From contig CAWKAP010000004.1 in NCBI GenBank assembly GCA_963847675.1, positions 62,001 through 126,000 on the forward strand: 64,000 bases of DNA, in the 5' to 3' direction. The notes beneath the pieces were generated by a model. The model did no database searches. It had not been told where the DNA came from and was given only the letters and a program-made list of their open reading frames with translations. Source of the stretch: JADJWR01 sp963847675. Its GTDB lineage: Bacteria > Pseudomonadota > Gammaproteobacteria > Burkholderiales > Burkholderiaceae_F. Below are positions 9,203-19,017 of this stretch, piece after piece. The translations under genes and the position numbers were made by a program. Position 1 is the first letter of the stretch. Every line of letters starts with the position of its first letter.

Positions 9203-10261
9203 ATGGATTCGCCGACGAAGATCACGCTGACCCGCCCCGACGACTGGCACCTGCACCTGCGCGACGGCGCAGCGATGGCCGACGTGCTGCCGCACACCGC
9301 GCGGCAGTTCGCGCGGGCGATCGTGATGCCGAACCTCAGGCCGCCGGTGACCACCACGGCGCAGGCGACCGCGTACCGCGACCGCATCCTTGCCGCCCTG
9401 CCGGACGGCATGGACTTCGAGCCGCTGATGACGCTGTACCTGACCGACAACACCAGCGCCGACGAGATCCGCCGCGCCAAGGCAAGCGGCATCGTGCACG
9501 GCGTGAAGCTGTATCCGGCCGGCGCCACGACCAATTCCGATTCCGGCGTCACCGACGTCCGCAGGTGCAAGGTGGCGCTCGAGACGATGCAGCGCGAGGA
9601 CCTGCCGCTGCTGATTCACGGCGAGGTCACGGATCCGGAGGTCGACGTCTTCGACCGCGAAGTCCGCTTCATCGACGACGTGCTGCTGCCGCTGCGGCGC
9701 AGCTTCCCCGGCCTGCGCGTGGTTCTCGAACACATCACCACGCAGGACGCCGCGCAGTACGTGGCCGAGACCGAGGGCCGCATCGCCGCCACCATCACCG
9801 CGCATCACCTGCTGTACAACCGCAACGCGATCTTCCTGACGCCCGAGGGCCGCGCCGGTGTGCGCCCGCACTACTACTGCCTGCCGGTGCTCAAGCGCGA
9901 GCGGCACCGGCAGGCGCTGCTCGCCGCCGCGACCGGCGACAGCGCGCGCTTCTTCCTCGGCACCGACAGCGCGCCGCATCCGCAGGGCGACAAGGAAAAT
10001 GCCTGCGGCTGCGCGGGCTGCTTCACGGCGGCGAGCGCGATCGAGATGTACGCGATGGCGTTCGACGAGGCCGGCGCGCTCGACCGATTGGAGGGCTTCG
10101 CGAGCTTCCGCGGCGCCGATTTCTACGGCCTGCCGCGCAACAAGGCCCGCATCACGCTGCAGCGGCGCGGCTGGACCGTGCCCGACGTGCTGAAGTTCGG
10201 CGACGCGACGGTGGTGCCGCTGGCGGCCGGCGAAACGTTGCCATGGCAGATGGCGGGCTGA
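9203..10261 (+). CDS. pyrC: Dihydroorotase (class II, E. coli type)
   Basis: This enzyme catalyses the third step of de novo pyrimidine synthesis, cyclising carbamoyl-aspartate to dihydroorotate. The protein has 352 residues, matching the 348-residue E. coli enzyme. The metal-binding HxH is in DDWHLHLRDG (His16, His18), the carboxylated Lys is in GVKLYPAGATTNS (about 102), further ligands are in LLIHGEV and LEHIT, and the catalytic Asp region is GTDSAPHP. The start at 9203 was chosen because the family begins just before the HxH motif. This is the active dihydroorotase of the window; the pyrC' gene at 38308 has lost the corresponding ligands. It overlaps the next gene by 19 bases. Confidence 0.95.
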   Translation: MDSPTKITLTRPDDWHLHLRDGAAMADVLPHTARQFARAIVMPNLRPPVTTTAQATAYRDRILAALPDGMDFEPLMTLYLTDNTSADEIRRAKASGIVHGVKLYPAGATTNSDSGVTDVRRCKVALETMQREDLPLLIHGEVTDPEVDVFDREVRFIDDVLLPLRRSFPGLRVVLEHITTQDAAQYVAETEGRIAATITAHHLLYNRNAIFLTPEGRAGVRPHYYCLPVLKRERHRQALLAAATGDSARFFLGTDSAPHPQGDKENACGCAGCFTAASAIEMYAMAFDEAGALDRLEGFASFRGADFYGLPRNKARITLQRRGWTVPDVLKFGDATVVPLAAGETLPWQMAG

Positions 10262-11034
10262 ACGCGCTGCGCATCGACTGGGACGCGCCGTGGCTGGCGC
10301 CGTTGCGCGACCTGCGACCGCACGTCGAACGCGCCGACTGGCGCGACGCCCTGTCGGCCGAAGCGCGAAGCCGCAGCGTGACGACGGCGCAGGGGCTGCC
10401 GATCGAGTTCGTCGTCCCGGACGACGCGGGCGGCGCCGCCTACGAGGCCCACATCGCGGCGACCGGCCGCGTGCCGACGCGCGACAACGCGCACGATCTC
10501 TTCAACGCGCTCATCTGGCTCGCGTTCCCCTTGACCAAGGCGGCGCTCAACGCGCGGCAGGCGGCCGAAATCGCGCGCGACGGCGTGCGCAGCCGTCGAG
10601 GACCGGTGCGCGACGCGGCCACGCTGATCGACGAGAGCGGGCTGCTGCTGGCCGCAGACGAGGCCGCCTGCACTGCGCTGATGCGGCTCGACTGGGACTT
10701 GCTGTTCGGCGCGCAGCGCGCGCGCTGGGGCAGCGACTGGATGCCGTTCGCCTTCGGCCACGCGCTGGTCGAAAAGCTGCTGGTGCCGTACAAGGGGCTC
10801 ACGGCAGCGGTGGTGTGCCTGCCGGTGGCGGGCGCGAGCGCGGCGCAGGCCGACGAAGCCGCGGCACGGTGGGTGCGCGGCGGCGCCCTCGCGCCGTCGC
10901 TGCTCGGGCATCTGCCGGTGCTCGGCATCCCGGGCTGGTGGCCGGCCAACGACGCGCCGGATTTCTATGCAGACCGGGGCGTGTTTCGTGCCGCGCGAAA
11001 GGGTCCGGCGTCGGACGCCGTGGCGCGGGCATAG
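10243..11034 (+). CDS. DUF3025 domain protein
   Basis: This 263-residue protein of unknown function matches my memory of the DUF3025 family. The hallmark is the segment DNAHDLFNALIWLAFPLTKAAL near residue 85, followed by DESGLLLAA and DWDLLFG. No signal peptide, membrane helix or known catalytic motif is visible, so it is probably cytoplasmic. It starts inside the end of pyrC (overlap 10243-10261), implying co-transcription. A start at 10243 is the best available ATG and fits the conserved N-terminus LNALRIDWDAPWL. I can assign the family but not a function. Confidence 0.75.
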   Translation: MADGGLNALRIDWDAPWLAPLRDLRPHVERADWRDALSAEARSRSVTTAQGLPIEFVVPDDAGGAAYEAHIAATGRVPTRDNAHDLFNALIWLAFPLTKAALNARQAAEIARDGVRSRRGPVRDAATLIDESGLLLAADEAACTALMRLDWDLLFGAQRARWGSDWMPFAFGHALVEKLLVPYKGLTAAVVCLPVAGASAAQADEAAARWVRGGALAPSLLGHLPVLGIPGWWPANDAPDFYADRGVFRAARKGPASDAVARA

Positions 11035-11064
11035 ACTTGCGCGGTCTTCTCGAAGGGGGTGCAG

Positions 11065-12054
11065 ATGAAAGTCGTCGTCACCGGCGGAACGGGTTTTCTC
11101 GGCCAGCGGCTGGTTCGCGCGCTGTGCGAGCGCGGAACGTTGACGGACTCGGCGGGGCGCGAGCGCGCGATCGAGCGCATCGTCGCCGTCGACCAGGGCC
11201 AGTGCGTCGAGCCCTTCGTCGACAGTCGCGTCGCCTACGCGCTCGGCGACATCTCCGATGCCGCGTTCGTCGGCGCCGCCGTGGCCGATGACACCGACAG
11301 CCTGTTTCACCTCGCCGCGGTGGTCAGTGGCGCGGCCGAGCGCGACTTCGACCTCGGCATGCGGGTCAACCTCGACGGCACGCGCCTGCTGCTCGAGGCC
11401 TGCCGCCGCGGCAAGCCGGCGCCGAAGGTCGTCTTCGCGAGCAGCGTGGCGGTGTTCGGCCAGCCCCTTCCGGCGGTGGTCACCGACGCCACCACGCCGA
11501 CGCCGCAGACGAGCTATGGCACCCAGAAGCTGGCCAGCGAACTGCTGGTCAACGACTTTTCGCGCAAGGGCTTCGTCGACGGCCGCAGCGTGCGCCTGCC
11601 GACGATCGTCGTACGGCCGGGCAAGCCCAACGCGGCGGCGTCAAGCTTTGCCAGCGGCATCATCCGCGAGCCGCTCGCCGGCGAGGAATCGGTCTGCCCG
11701 GTCGAGCCGTCCACCGGCGTGTGGATGTCGTCGCCGGGCACCGCGGTGGCGGCATTCATCCACGCCCACGAGGTGCCGAAGGAACTGTGGGCCACGGTGC
11801 GCTCGCTGAACCTGCCGGGCATCACCGCGACCGTGGCCGAGATGATCGACACGCTGCGCGCTGCGGCGGGCGACGCGGTCGCCGGGCGCGTCAGGTTCCA
11901 GGTCGACGAGCCGATCGCGGCGATCGTACGCAGCTGGCCGGCGCGCTTCGAGACCCCCCGGGCGATCTGGATGGGATTTCCGCAGGACGCCGACTTCGCA
12001 TCGATCCTGCGCGACTACATGAAGCACTACGCGCCGGCGCTGTTGCGCGGATAG
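11065..12054 (+). CDS. denD: NAD-dependent epimerase/dehydratase family protein, probable D-erythronate dehydrogenase
   Basis: This extended short-chain dehydrogenase of 329 residues begins with the NAD-binding motif TGGTGFLGQRLV (residues 6-17). The middle has the active-site Tyr/Lys pair in SYGTQKLASEL, with the Ser region in VFASSVAVFG. The downstream VRLPTIVVRPGKPNAAAS segment is characteristic, in my recollection, of the DenD (D-erythronate dehydrogenase) group, which oxidises D-erythronate at C2. No denT, otn or dtn partner genes are near, so the substrate assignment rests on similarity alone. The ATG at 11065 follows GAAGGGGG. The gene is transcribed towards pyrF and lies 30 bases after the DUF3025 gene, so it may share its transcript. 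Confidence 0.7.
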   Translation: MKVVVTGGTGFLGQRLVRALCERGTLTDSAGRERAIERIVAVDQGQCVEPFVDSRVAYALGDISDAAFVGAAVADDTDSLFHLAAVVSGAAERDFDLGMRVNLDGTRLLLEACRRGKPAPKVVFASSVAVFGQPLPAVVTDATTPTPQTSYGTQKLASELLVNDFSRKGFVDGRSVRLPTIVVRPGKPNAAASSFASGIIREPLAGEESVCPVEPSTGVWMSSPGTAVAAFIHAHEVPKELWATVRSLNLPGITATVAEMIDTLRAAAGDAVAGRVRFQVDEPIAAIVRSWPARFETPRAIWMGFPQDADFASILRDYMKHYAPALLRG

Positions 12055-12150
12055 ACGAGTGTTCTCATAGCTGCCGCGGACCGGCCCGCCAGCGCCTGTC
12101 CGCAACCCCGCGCGGCGATCGAGTTCGGCGCGCAGGTGCCCGCAGTGAAT

Positions 12151-12969
12151 TCAGCAGTGCCGGTAGCGGTTGATCTCGTCCCGCGTGCGCCGCGCGGCGG
12201 CAGCGGCGGCTTCGGCGAAGTCCTCGCTCGTGCTCGCGTAGAGGATCGCGCGCGAGGAATTGATCAGCATGCCGCTGCCGTCGGCCGTCCGGCCGGCGAG
12301 CACGCTCGCCTGCACGTCGCCACCCTGGGCACCGATGCCCGGCACCAGCAGCGGCAGTTCGCCGACGATGGCGCGCACGCGCGCGAGTTCGGCAGGATAG
12401 GTCGCGCCGACCACGAGCCCGAGCTGACCGCTGCGGTTCCATTGCGAGGCCGCCAGCCGTGCGATGCGCTCGTACAGCCGTTCGCCGGCGACGTCGAGCA
12501 TCTGCAGGTCGTCGCCGCCCGGATTGCTGGTCCGGCACAGCAGGAAGAGGCCGCGGTCGGCGTAGGCGACGTAGGGTTCGATCGAGTCGCGTCCCATGAG
12601 GGGCGACAGCGTGACCGCATCGGCGCCGTAGCGCTCGAACACTTCGCGCGCGTAGTGTTCGGCGGTGGCGCCGATGTCGCCGCGCTTGGCGTCGAGCACC
12701 ACCGGGACCTGCGGATGCTGCTGGCGCAGGTGGGCGATCAGGCTTTCGAGCTGGTCCTCGGCGCGGGCGCTGGCGAAATACGCGATCTGCGGCTTGAAGG
12801 CACACGCATACGGCGCCGTGGCGTCGGCGATCGCCGCGCAGAAGGCGAAGATCGCATCGTCGCGGCCGCGCAGGTGCGCAGGAAAGCGGGTCGGATCGGG
12901 ATCGAGCCCGACGCAGAGCAGGGAGTCGGCGTTTTGCCAGCGCGACTTGAGCTTGTCGATGAAGGTCAC
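12151..12969 (-). CDS. pyrF: Orotidine-5'-phosphate decarboxylase (type 2)
   Basis: This enzyme converts OMP to UMP, the last step of de novo UMP synthesis. The 272-residue protein has the type 2 features: N-terminal LCVGLDPDPTRFP, the catalytic motif VLDAKRGDIG (Lys95), and phosphate-binding segments VVGATYPAEL and LVPGIGAQGGD. A GTG start at 12969 is preferred because the family begins with about ten residues before LCVGLDPD; upstream in-frame methionine would add a poor 20-residue extension. It is convergent with the denD-like gene. It is the third pyrimidine step encoded here, with pyrC and pyrB. Confidence 0.93.
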   Translation of the reverse strand: MTFIDKLKSRWQNADSLLCVGLDPDPTRFPAHLRGRDDAIFAFCAAIADATAPYACAFKPQIAYFASARAEDQLESLIAHLRQQHPQVPVVLDAKRGDIGATAEHYAREVFERYGADAVTLSPLMGRDSIEPYVAYADRGLFLLCRTSNPGGDDLQMLDVAGERLYERIARLAASQWNRSGQLGLVVGATYPAELARVRAIVGELPLLVPGIGAQGGDVQASVLAGRTADGSGMLINSSRAILYASTSEDFAEAAAAAARRTRDEINRYRHC

Positions 12970-13030
12970 GGCGGGGTCCGCGGCGGTTCGGAGCAGCGGC
13001 GCGGATTGTAGGCGCGGCCCCGAATGCAAA

Positions 13031-13052
13031 GGGCCAGCCGCCTGGCTGGCCC
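13031..13052 (-). terminator. Possible terminator downstream of the chpA operon
   Basis: A perfect 9-bp stem (GGGCCAGCC at 13031-13039 with 13044-13052) and a 4-base loop lie between chpA (ends 13200) and pyrF (starts 12969). On the minus strand it is followed by TTTGCATT, a weak U-run. It could end the long pil-chp transcript before pyrF. Confidence 0.55.
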
Positions 13053-13199
13053 CTTTCCCTGCACCGAGTGCGAGGTTGGCCCGGCTTGCGCCGAGTTCGA
13101 TGCGATGAGTCTACCTGCGCGATTCGGTCCGGCCAACGACTGGAAAGCGCCTAAGCACACTCACCTGAAGCCGGTGGTCACATCGCGCGTCGACCTTCC

Positions 13200-16100
13200 T
13201 CACGCCAGGACCCGTTCCTGCACGTACCCGCGCAGCAGATCGAGAAGTTCGTTGTCCTGATAGGGCTTGCCGAGGTAGGCGTTGACGCCGAGTTCCATCG
13301 CCATCCGGCGGTGCTTGTCGGCGGTGCGCGAAGTGATCATCACGATCGGGATCGACCGCGTCAGCTCGGTGCCGCGCACGTGGCGGGTCAGGTCGAAGCC
13401 GTCCATGCGCGGCATCTCGATGTCGACCAGCATCACGTCGGGGCGCACGTCCTGCAGCTGGCGCAGCGCGTCGACGCCGTCCTTGGCCAGCATGACCTCG
13501 TAGCCGCTGCGCTCGAGCAGCCGCTGCGTGACGCGGCGCACGGTCAGCGAATCGTCGACGACCATGACGAGAGGCGCGGCCGTCAGGGTGACGCCGGCTT
13601 CGCTCGTGGGCGCGGCGGGGGCGCGCTCTTCCCGCTGTTCCTTCGGCACCGCGGTGGACGCGTGCGTCAGCCGCGGTGGCTCGGGCGCGCGAACGATCAG
13701 CTGCACCGGGTTGAGGATCAGCACGACCTCGCCATTGCCGAGGATCGTCGCGCCGAGGATCCCGGCCAGCCTCGATACCTGCGCGCCGACGTTCTTGACC
13801 ACCACTTCCTGGTTCGTGGAGACCTCGTCGGCGACGATTGCCATGCGATCGTCGCCCGAGCGCAGCACCAGCACGGGCACCTGCCGTCCCTGGTGCAGCG
13901 TCATGTCCTCGCCGAGCAGCTGCGCGAATGCGCGCAGCGCCACTTCGCCGACCCCCGGCAGATCGATGATGCCCTCGGTGATCGCCTCGGCAACGTCTTC
14001 AGGGCGTATGCGCTTGACGTGCTCGACCATGCCGGCCGGGATGGCGTAGCGGCGGCTGCCGACCGTAGCCAGCACGACCTGCGTGACCGCGAGTGTCAGC
14101 GGCAGGTTCAGCGTGAAACGCGTGCCGCGGCCGGTCTCCGAGGCGATCGCCACGCGTCCGCCGAAGCCCGAGATTTCGGTGCGCACGACGTCGAGGCCGA
14201 CGCCGCGGCCGGCAAGTTCGGTGACGTCGGTGGCGGTCGTGAGGCCCGGCGCGAAGACGAGGTCCATCAGTTCGCGTTCGCTCGGCTGCTGGTCGGCGCG
14301 CAGCAGCCCGGTGGCCAGCGCCCGCGTGCGGATCCGGTCGAGGTCGAGCCCGGCGCCATCGTCGGAGATCGCGATGACGATCTCGCTGCCTTCCTGCCTG
14401 ACCTCGAGCTGCAGTTCGCCCGTTTCCGCCTTGCCCGCCGCACGGCGCACCCCCGGCGTTTCGATGCCGTGCACGATGGCGTTGCGTACCATGTGCGCGA
14501 ACGGCCCGGCCATGCGTTCGAGCACGACGCGGTCCAGTTCGGTACGGCCGCCGCGGATATCGACATTCACGCGCTTGCCGACTTCCTTGGCGGCCTGGCG
14601 CGCGATGCGATAGAGCCGCTCGGAGATGCTCGCAAACGGCACCAGCCTCACGCGCATCAACTGCTGCTGCAGCTCGCGCGTCAGCCGGTACTGGGCCGAC
14701 AGGTCCGATTCGCTCGTCTGCATGCCCTTCATCATCGTCGACTGGATCGTCGCCACGTCTTCGATCGACTCGGCGATCATCCGCGTCAGTTCCTGCAGCC
14801 GCGTGAAGCGGTCGAACTCGAGCGGGTCGAACGTCGCCGACTCGCGCTCCAGCTTCTCCGAGCGCGCCTGGATCTGCGCCTCGGCCTGGATCTCCAGATC
14901 GCGCATCTGCGCGCGCAGCCGCTGGATGTTCTCGTTCAGGTCGGCCAGCGACGCCTTCACCGTTGTGGTGTGGTTCTCGACGCGCGAGCGCGCGATCAGC
15001 ACTTCGCCGGCCTGGTCGACCAGGCGGTCGAGCACGTCGGCGCGAACGCGAACGAACGAAGGCGCCGAAGACGGGGCCGCAGCGGCTTCTGCCGGTTCCG
15101 CCTCGGCCGGCGCCGCTGCCGGCTCGGCCGCTGACGCTGGCGCTTCGGCGGCTGCCGCCGGTGCCACCGGCGCCTCCGGCTCCGCGGCGAGCGTCGGCAG
15201 TTCGACAACCACACCCTGTTGCAGGCCCTCGAACAGGGTCATTGCGACGTCGTATCTTGCGAGCAGGTCGTCGACCAGGCCTGCCGGCAGTTGCGGAAGC
15301 GCCATCGCCGCCTCGACGCGCGTTTCCATGTCGTGCATGAGTTCGCCCAGGCGCATCGCCCCGGTCATGCGGGCGCTGCCCTTGACGGTGTGCAGCAGGC
15401 GCATCAGTTCGCGCATCGGCGCGTGATCGGCGGGTTGCTCCGCCAGGGCGCGCAACCGGCTTCCCACGGTTGGCAGCAGATCCGTGGCCTCGGTGAGGAA
15501 CACCGGGAGCAGGTCGGCGTCGATGTCGTCGGTCACCGAAATGGCGATCGCAGGCCCTGCCGCGGTCTTGATCGCCGCTGCTGCCGCATCCCGCGCAGCG
15601 GCCTCGTCCGGCGCAGCGGTAGCCTCCGCCGGTGCCGTCTCGCTGGCGCCGGCAGGCGCATCGACTGCCATGGCCTCGACGGCGGCCTCGGGTGTCGGAC
15701 CGTGGTCGGCGACAAGATGCCGGGAGGCGCGCGCGAAGCTCACCAGGTCATGGATCGCAGCGACCTCGGCAGGCGCCTCCGGCGGATAGATCCCCGCGGC
15801 GAACTGATGCAGCATGCCGCGGATGCGCTCGATGACGCGCTCCAGCGAATCGAACTGGGCGCCGGTCAGCACGGCGGGCGTGACGTGCTCGGTGCTTCCC
15901 ATTTCGTGCAGCAGGTCGTCGAACGGATCGGCCAGCGCCCAGACGGTTCGCAGGCCGACCGTGGCCGTGATTCCGGCCAGCGAGTGAGCGCATCGCATCG
16001 CGCTGGACGACACCGGCCGGTTCGGCTCGAAGCGCCATTCGGCGATGTCCTGCGCCAGTGTGCGAATGTTGTCGTCGGCTTCGCTGAGGAAGACGCTGTA

Positions 16101-19001
16101 CAGGCCGTGGCTGATGACCACCGGCCCGATGCGACGCAGTTCTTCGCCTTCGGCAACGATCGGCTCGGCTGCCGGCGGTTCTTCGGCCTCGGCCGGCGGC
16201 GCCGCTTCGGCTTCGCCTCCCGCCGAAACCATATCCTCGGCGAGCCCCCATTTCCCCTCGACATCTTCGGTTGCAGGCTCGAGCGTCTCTTCGAACGCGA
16301 TCTCGGGTGCCGGCTCCGCTTCCGGCGCGGGCATAGCGGCGGACTGCTCGACAGGCACATCGCCGCGGACTGCTTCCGCGGCGGCCGGCTCGGCGGTCGT
16401 ATCGGGGGTCGACCCGATCAGAGACTCGAATTCCTCGAGGATGTCGATCTCGCTGGCCGGCTGGGCTGCCTCTTCGGCTGCGAGCGCCAGCAGCGCCGGA
16501 TCGATCTCGAACGGCTTCCCGTCGCGCACGCGTTGCGCCGCGTCCACGAGCGGCTGCGGATCGATCGCGGCGGCAGCGTCGTGGCGGATGCGGCGGGTCC
16601 ACTCACCCATCAACACACGCGCCGCAGCGGCCAGCGCGATCAGGTCGTCGGTGGCGGCGCGCTCCTGCGACAGCCAGGCGTTGAAGCACTGCTCGACCGC
16701 CCACGCGCCCTCGCCGAACTGCGCCAGTCCGACCATGCGGCTCGAGCCCTTCAGCGTGTGGAAGGCGCGGCGCACGGTGGTCAGGCGTGCCTTGTCGTCG
16801 CGCGCCGCGCGCAGCGCGTCGAGTTGCTCGTCGATGCCGGCCAGGACTTCTTCGGCTTCCTCGACGAAGATCCCCAGCAGTTCCTCGTCCGCGGCATCCT
16901 GCGTCTGCGGCATCGGCGCGGGCGCAGGCGGCTTCGGCGGCTCGGCCGAAGCCGGCGCCAGCGCCTGCGCCAGCCGGGCGGCCAGCGCGGCATCCGGCTT
17001 TTCCATCAGCTGCCGGGCCAAGGCGCCGGCATCGCGCGCACTGGCTTTCAGCGCCGCGTCATCGAGCAGGTCGGCGTCGTTGGCCAGCGTCTGCATGACC
17101 TCGTAGAGCTGCCGTGCCGATGCGGCATCGGCCGGTGCGGCCGTCAGGTGGACCGCCAACTCGCGCGCCTGTTTCAGATGCTCGCGGGTCGCGGACTCGA
17201 CGTTGTCTTCTGCGGCGCCATGTTCGCTGGCGTAAGCCTGCAGCCCGAACTCGTCCTCCTCCTCCTCATCGGGCTCGGCGCCCGACGAGGCGGCCATGTC
17301 GGCGCTGAACACGGCGTTCGCCGGATCCCAGTCGAAGTGGCTGCGGGGCCGATCACTGTCCTGCTGCAGCGTTTCGACGAAAAAGCCGACGGCGCCGAGA
17401 TTCCCGGCGAGGCGGCTGAAGTCGGCCTCGTCGAGTACAGTGGCCGGATCCGCATACCGCTGCACGGTTGCCCGCGCGTCGTCGAGCGCCGCCACGGCGT
17501 CGTCGAAGCCGAGCAGCGCCAGAACGCTGGCCGTCTGCTCGAGCTTCCCGTCGAGTGCACTGAGTTCGTCGCGCGCTTCGGGCTTGCGGAAGAAACGGTC
17601 GAGCTGCTGCTCGACTTCGCGCAGCAGCCCGTTCATCTCGGTGATGACCGTCTGCATCGTCAGCCGGTCCTGGGCCTTGCGCGCCAGTTCGGTGAGCAGC
17701 GGGTCGACTTCCGCCGGCGTCTCGCCGCCGCGGACGGCGTTCAGCCGCTCGACCATCGAGCGCGCGCGATCTTCGAAGCGTTCGTCGAGGCTGGGCAACT
17801 CGTCGACGCCGAGGTCGACGAGCAGCAGCGCCGTCGCGATCTCGATCGATATCGCCTCCTGGACCGAGACGGGCGCATCGGCAAGATCCGCCACGAGTCT
17901 GCAGATCTCGCCGAGCAGTTGCTCGATCGGCCCCAGTTCGAGCGCCGCGGAGGCGCTGCGTGCCTGCTCGATGCCCTCGATGAATGTCGCCATGTCGCTG
18001 CCGGCGGCAGTCTCGCTCCAGAACGACTTTGCCTCGGTCAGCGAGTGGCGCAGCACGCGCACCTGGTCGGCGTCGACCGGCACGAGTTTCGAGCGTTCGT
18101 AGTCGGCGGGCAACAGTGCGTCGAGGTCGTAGAGCTGGCGCACTTCGGCCACCCGCGCCACGTTCGGGTCGGCGCGCCCGATGTAATACAGCGCGTCGAC
18201 GAGCAGGCGCTCGGCCACCGCGCTGCGGCCCTCGATCAGGCGGCGCATCTGCAGATTCACGCGCGCCAGCACCCGCTTCAGGTCGACGTCGACCTGAAGC
18301 GCGTCGGCTTCGAGCGCATCGAGCAGGCCGCGAACGACCCACCAGAAGCTGCGCGCCAGCCCGCGCTGCGGCAGCCGCTCGAGATCGAACAGCGAATCGC
18401 GCATGTCGCGGCGGGATTCCTGGTCCGACGGATCGCGCAGAAAACGGAGCAGGGAACCCTCGAACCGCGCCCGCCGCACGCGCAGCTGGTCGGCGGTCAT
18501 CGGCATCACGCCGATCGCCTTCAGCGCCGGCCGCCGGGTCAGGTCGGGGAACATCAGGTCGGCCGGGTGCACGCGGGCCGCGCCGGCCAGTTGAAGAACG
18601 TCGCGGTAGTGGGGGAAAAGCCGGATGGGCTGATCGGCGCGACCGGCCCGCAACCCTTCCAGGTAGGCGATCAGTGCCTGCAGCGCGCCTTCGATTTTCT
18701 GCGCGGCAGCGGCGTCGCAATCGTCCGGCGCGCTCTCCCACCGCTTGAGCAGCTGCTCGATCGAATCCAGCAGCAGCGCCGCGCCGCGCAATTCGACCAT
18801 GCGCAGCGCGCCGACCGCCTGATGGACCTGTTCGCGCGCCCGCCGCAGCGGCTCGACATCGCCCCCGGCGAGGAACTGGCGGACGCCTGCGACAGCCGTC
18901 TCGGTGGCAACGCGGATCTCGCCGGTGAGCCAGGTCAACGGCGCCGCGTCCGGGCCCGTCTCGATCAACTGCTGCGGCATCGTCATATTGCCCATTCGCA
19001 C
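13200..19001 (-). CDS. pilL: Hybrid histidine kinase/response regulator ChpA (PilL), type IV pilus chemosensory system
   Basis: This giant CheA-like kinase (1933 residues) controls twitching motility and surface sensing with PilJ, PilI, PilG and PilH. The N-terminal 650 residues are alpha-helical, of the kind seen in PilL proteins. Histidine phosphotransfer motifs follow: FHTLKGSSRM near residue 748, a degenerate HSLAG near 1004 in which the Lys is replaced by Ala, and LHTVKGSARM near 1204. The P3 dimer region starts near 1300. The ATPase N box is NAIVHG (about 1510), with G boxes DDGAGLD (about 1547) and GRGVGLD (about 1600). A CheW-like domain and a C-terminal receiver with phospho-Asp in LVDIEMP (about 1856) complete it. 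Ala/Pro/Glu-rich linkers separate the modules. It starts 16 bases after pilJ ends, so the two are one operon. Confidence 0.93.
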   Translation of the reverse strand: MRMGNMTMPQQLIETGPDAAPLTWLTGEIRVATETAVAGVRQFLAGGDVEPLRRAREQVHQAVGALRMVELRGAALLLDSIEQLLKRWESAPDDCDAAAAQKIEGALQALIAYLEGLRAGRADQPIRLFPHYRDVLQLAGAARVHPADLMFPDLTRRPALKAIGVMPMTADQLRVRRARFEGSLLRFLRDPSDQESRRDMRDSLFDLERLPQRGLARSFWWVVRGLLDALEADALQVDVDLKRVLARVNLQMRRLIEGRSAVAERLLVDALYYIGRADPNVARVAEVRQLYDLDALLPADYERSKLVPVDADQVRVLRHSLTEAKSFWSETAAGSDMATFIEGIEQARSASAALELGPIEQLLGEICRLVADLADAPVSVQEAISIEIATALLLVDLGVDELPSLDERFEDRARSMVERLNAVRGGETPAEVDPLLTELARKAQDRLTMQTVITEMNGLLREVEQQLDRFFRKPEARDELSALDGKLEQTASVLALLGFDDAVAALDDARATVQRYADPATVLDEADFSRLAGNLGAVGFFVETLQQDSDRPRSHFDWDPANAVFSADMAASSGAEPDEEEEDEFGLQAYASEHGAAEDNVESATREHLKQARELAVHLTAAPADAASARQLYEVMQTLANDADLLDDAALKASARDAGALARQLMEKPDAALAARLAQALAPASAEPPKPPAPAPMPQTQDAADEELLGIFVEEAEEVLAGIDEQLDALRAARDDKARLTTVRRAFHTLKGSSRMVGLAQFGEGAWAVEQCFNAWLSQERAATDDLIALAAAARVLMGEWTRRIRHDAAAAIDPQPLVDAAQRVRDGKPFEIDPALLALAAEEAAQPASEIDILEEFESLIGSTPDTTAEPAAAEAVRGDVPVEQSAAMPAPEAEPAPEIAFEETLEPATEDVEGKWGLAEDMVSAGGEAEAAPPAEAEEPPAAEPIVAEGEELRRIGPVVISHGLYSVFLSEADDNIRTLAQDIAEWRFEPNRPVSSSAMRCAHSLAGITATVGLRTVWALADPFDDLLHEMGSTEHVTPAVLTGAQFDSLERVIERIRGMLHQFAAGIYPPEAPAEVAAIHDLVSFARASRHLVADHGPTPEAAVEAMAVDAPAGASETAPAEATAAPDEAAARDAAAAAIKTAAGPAIAISVTDDIDADLLPVFLTEATDLLPTVGSRLRALAEQPADHAPMRELMRLLHTVKGSARMTGAMRLGELMHDMETRVEAAMALPQLPAGLVDDLLARYDVAMTLFEGLQQGVVVELPTLAAEPEAPVAPAAAAEAPASAAEPAAAPAEAEPAEAAAAPSSAPSFVRVRADVLDRLVDQAGEVLIARSRVENHTTTVKASLADLNENIQRLRAQMRDLEIQAEAQIQARSEKLERESATFDPLEFDRFTRLQELTRMIAESIEDVATIQSTMMKGMQTSESDLSAQYRLTRELQQQLMRVRLVPFASISERLYRIARQAAKEVGKRVNVDIRGGRTELDRVVLERMAGPFAHMVRNAIVHGIETPGVRRAAGKAETGELQLEVRQEGSEIVIAISDDGAGLDLDRIRTRALATGLLRADQQPSERELMDLVFAPGLTTATDVTELAGRGVGLDVVRTEISGFGGRVAIASETGRGTRFTLNLPLTLAVTQVVLATVGSRRYAIPAGMVEHVKRIRPEDVAEAITEGIIDLPGVGEVALRAFAQLLGEDMTLHQGRQVPVLVLRSGDDRMAIVADEVSTNQEVVVKNVGAQVSRLAGILGATILGNGEVVLILNPVQLIVRAPEPPRLTHASTAVPKEQREERAPAAPTSEAGVTLTAAPLVMVVDDSLTVRRVTQRLLERSGYEVMLAKDGVDALRQLQDVRPDVMLVDIEMPRMDGFDLTRHVRGTELTRSIPIVMITSRTADKHRRMAMELGVNAYLGKPYQDNELLDLLRGYVQERVLA

Positions 19002-19017
19002 CCCCGGACGCTGGGCG

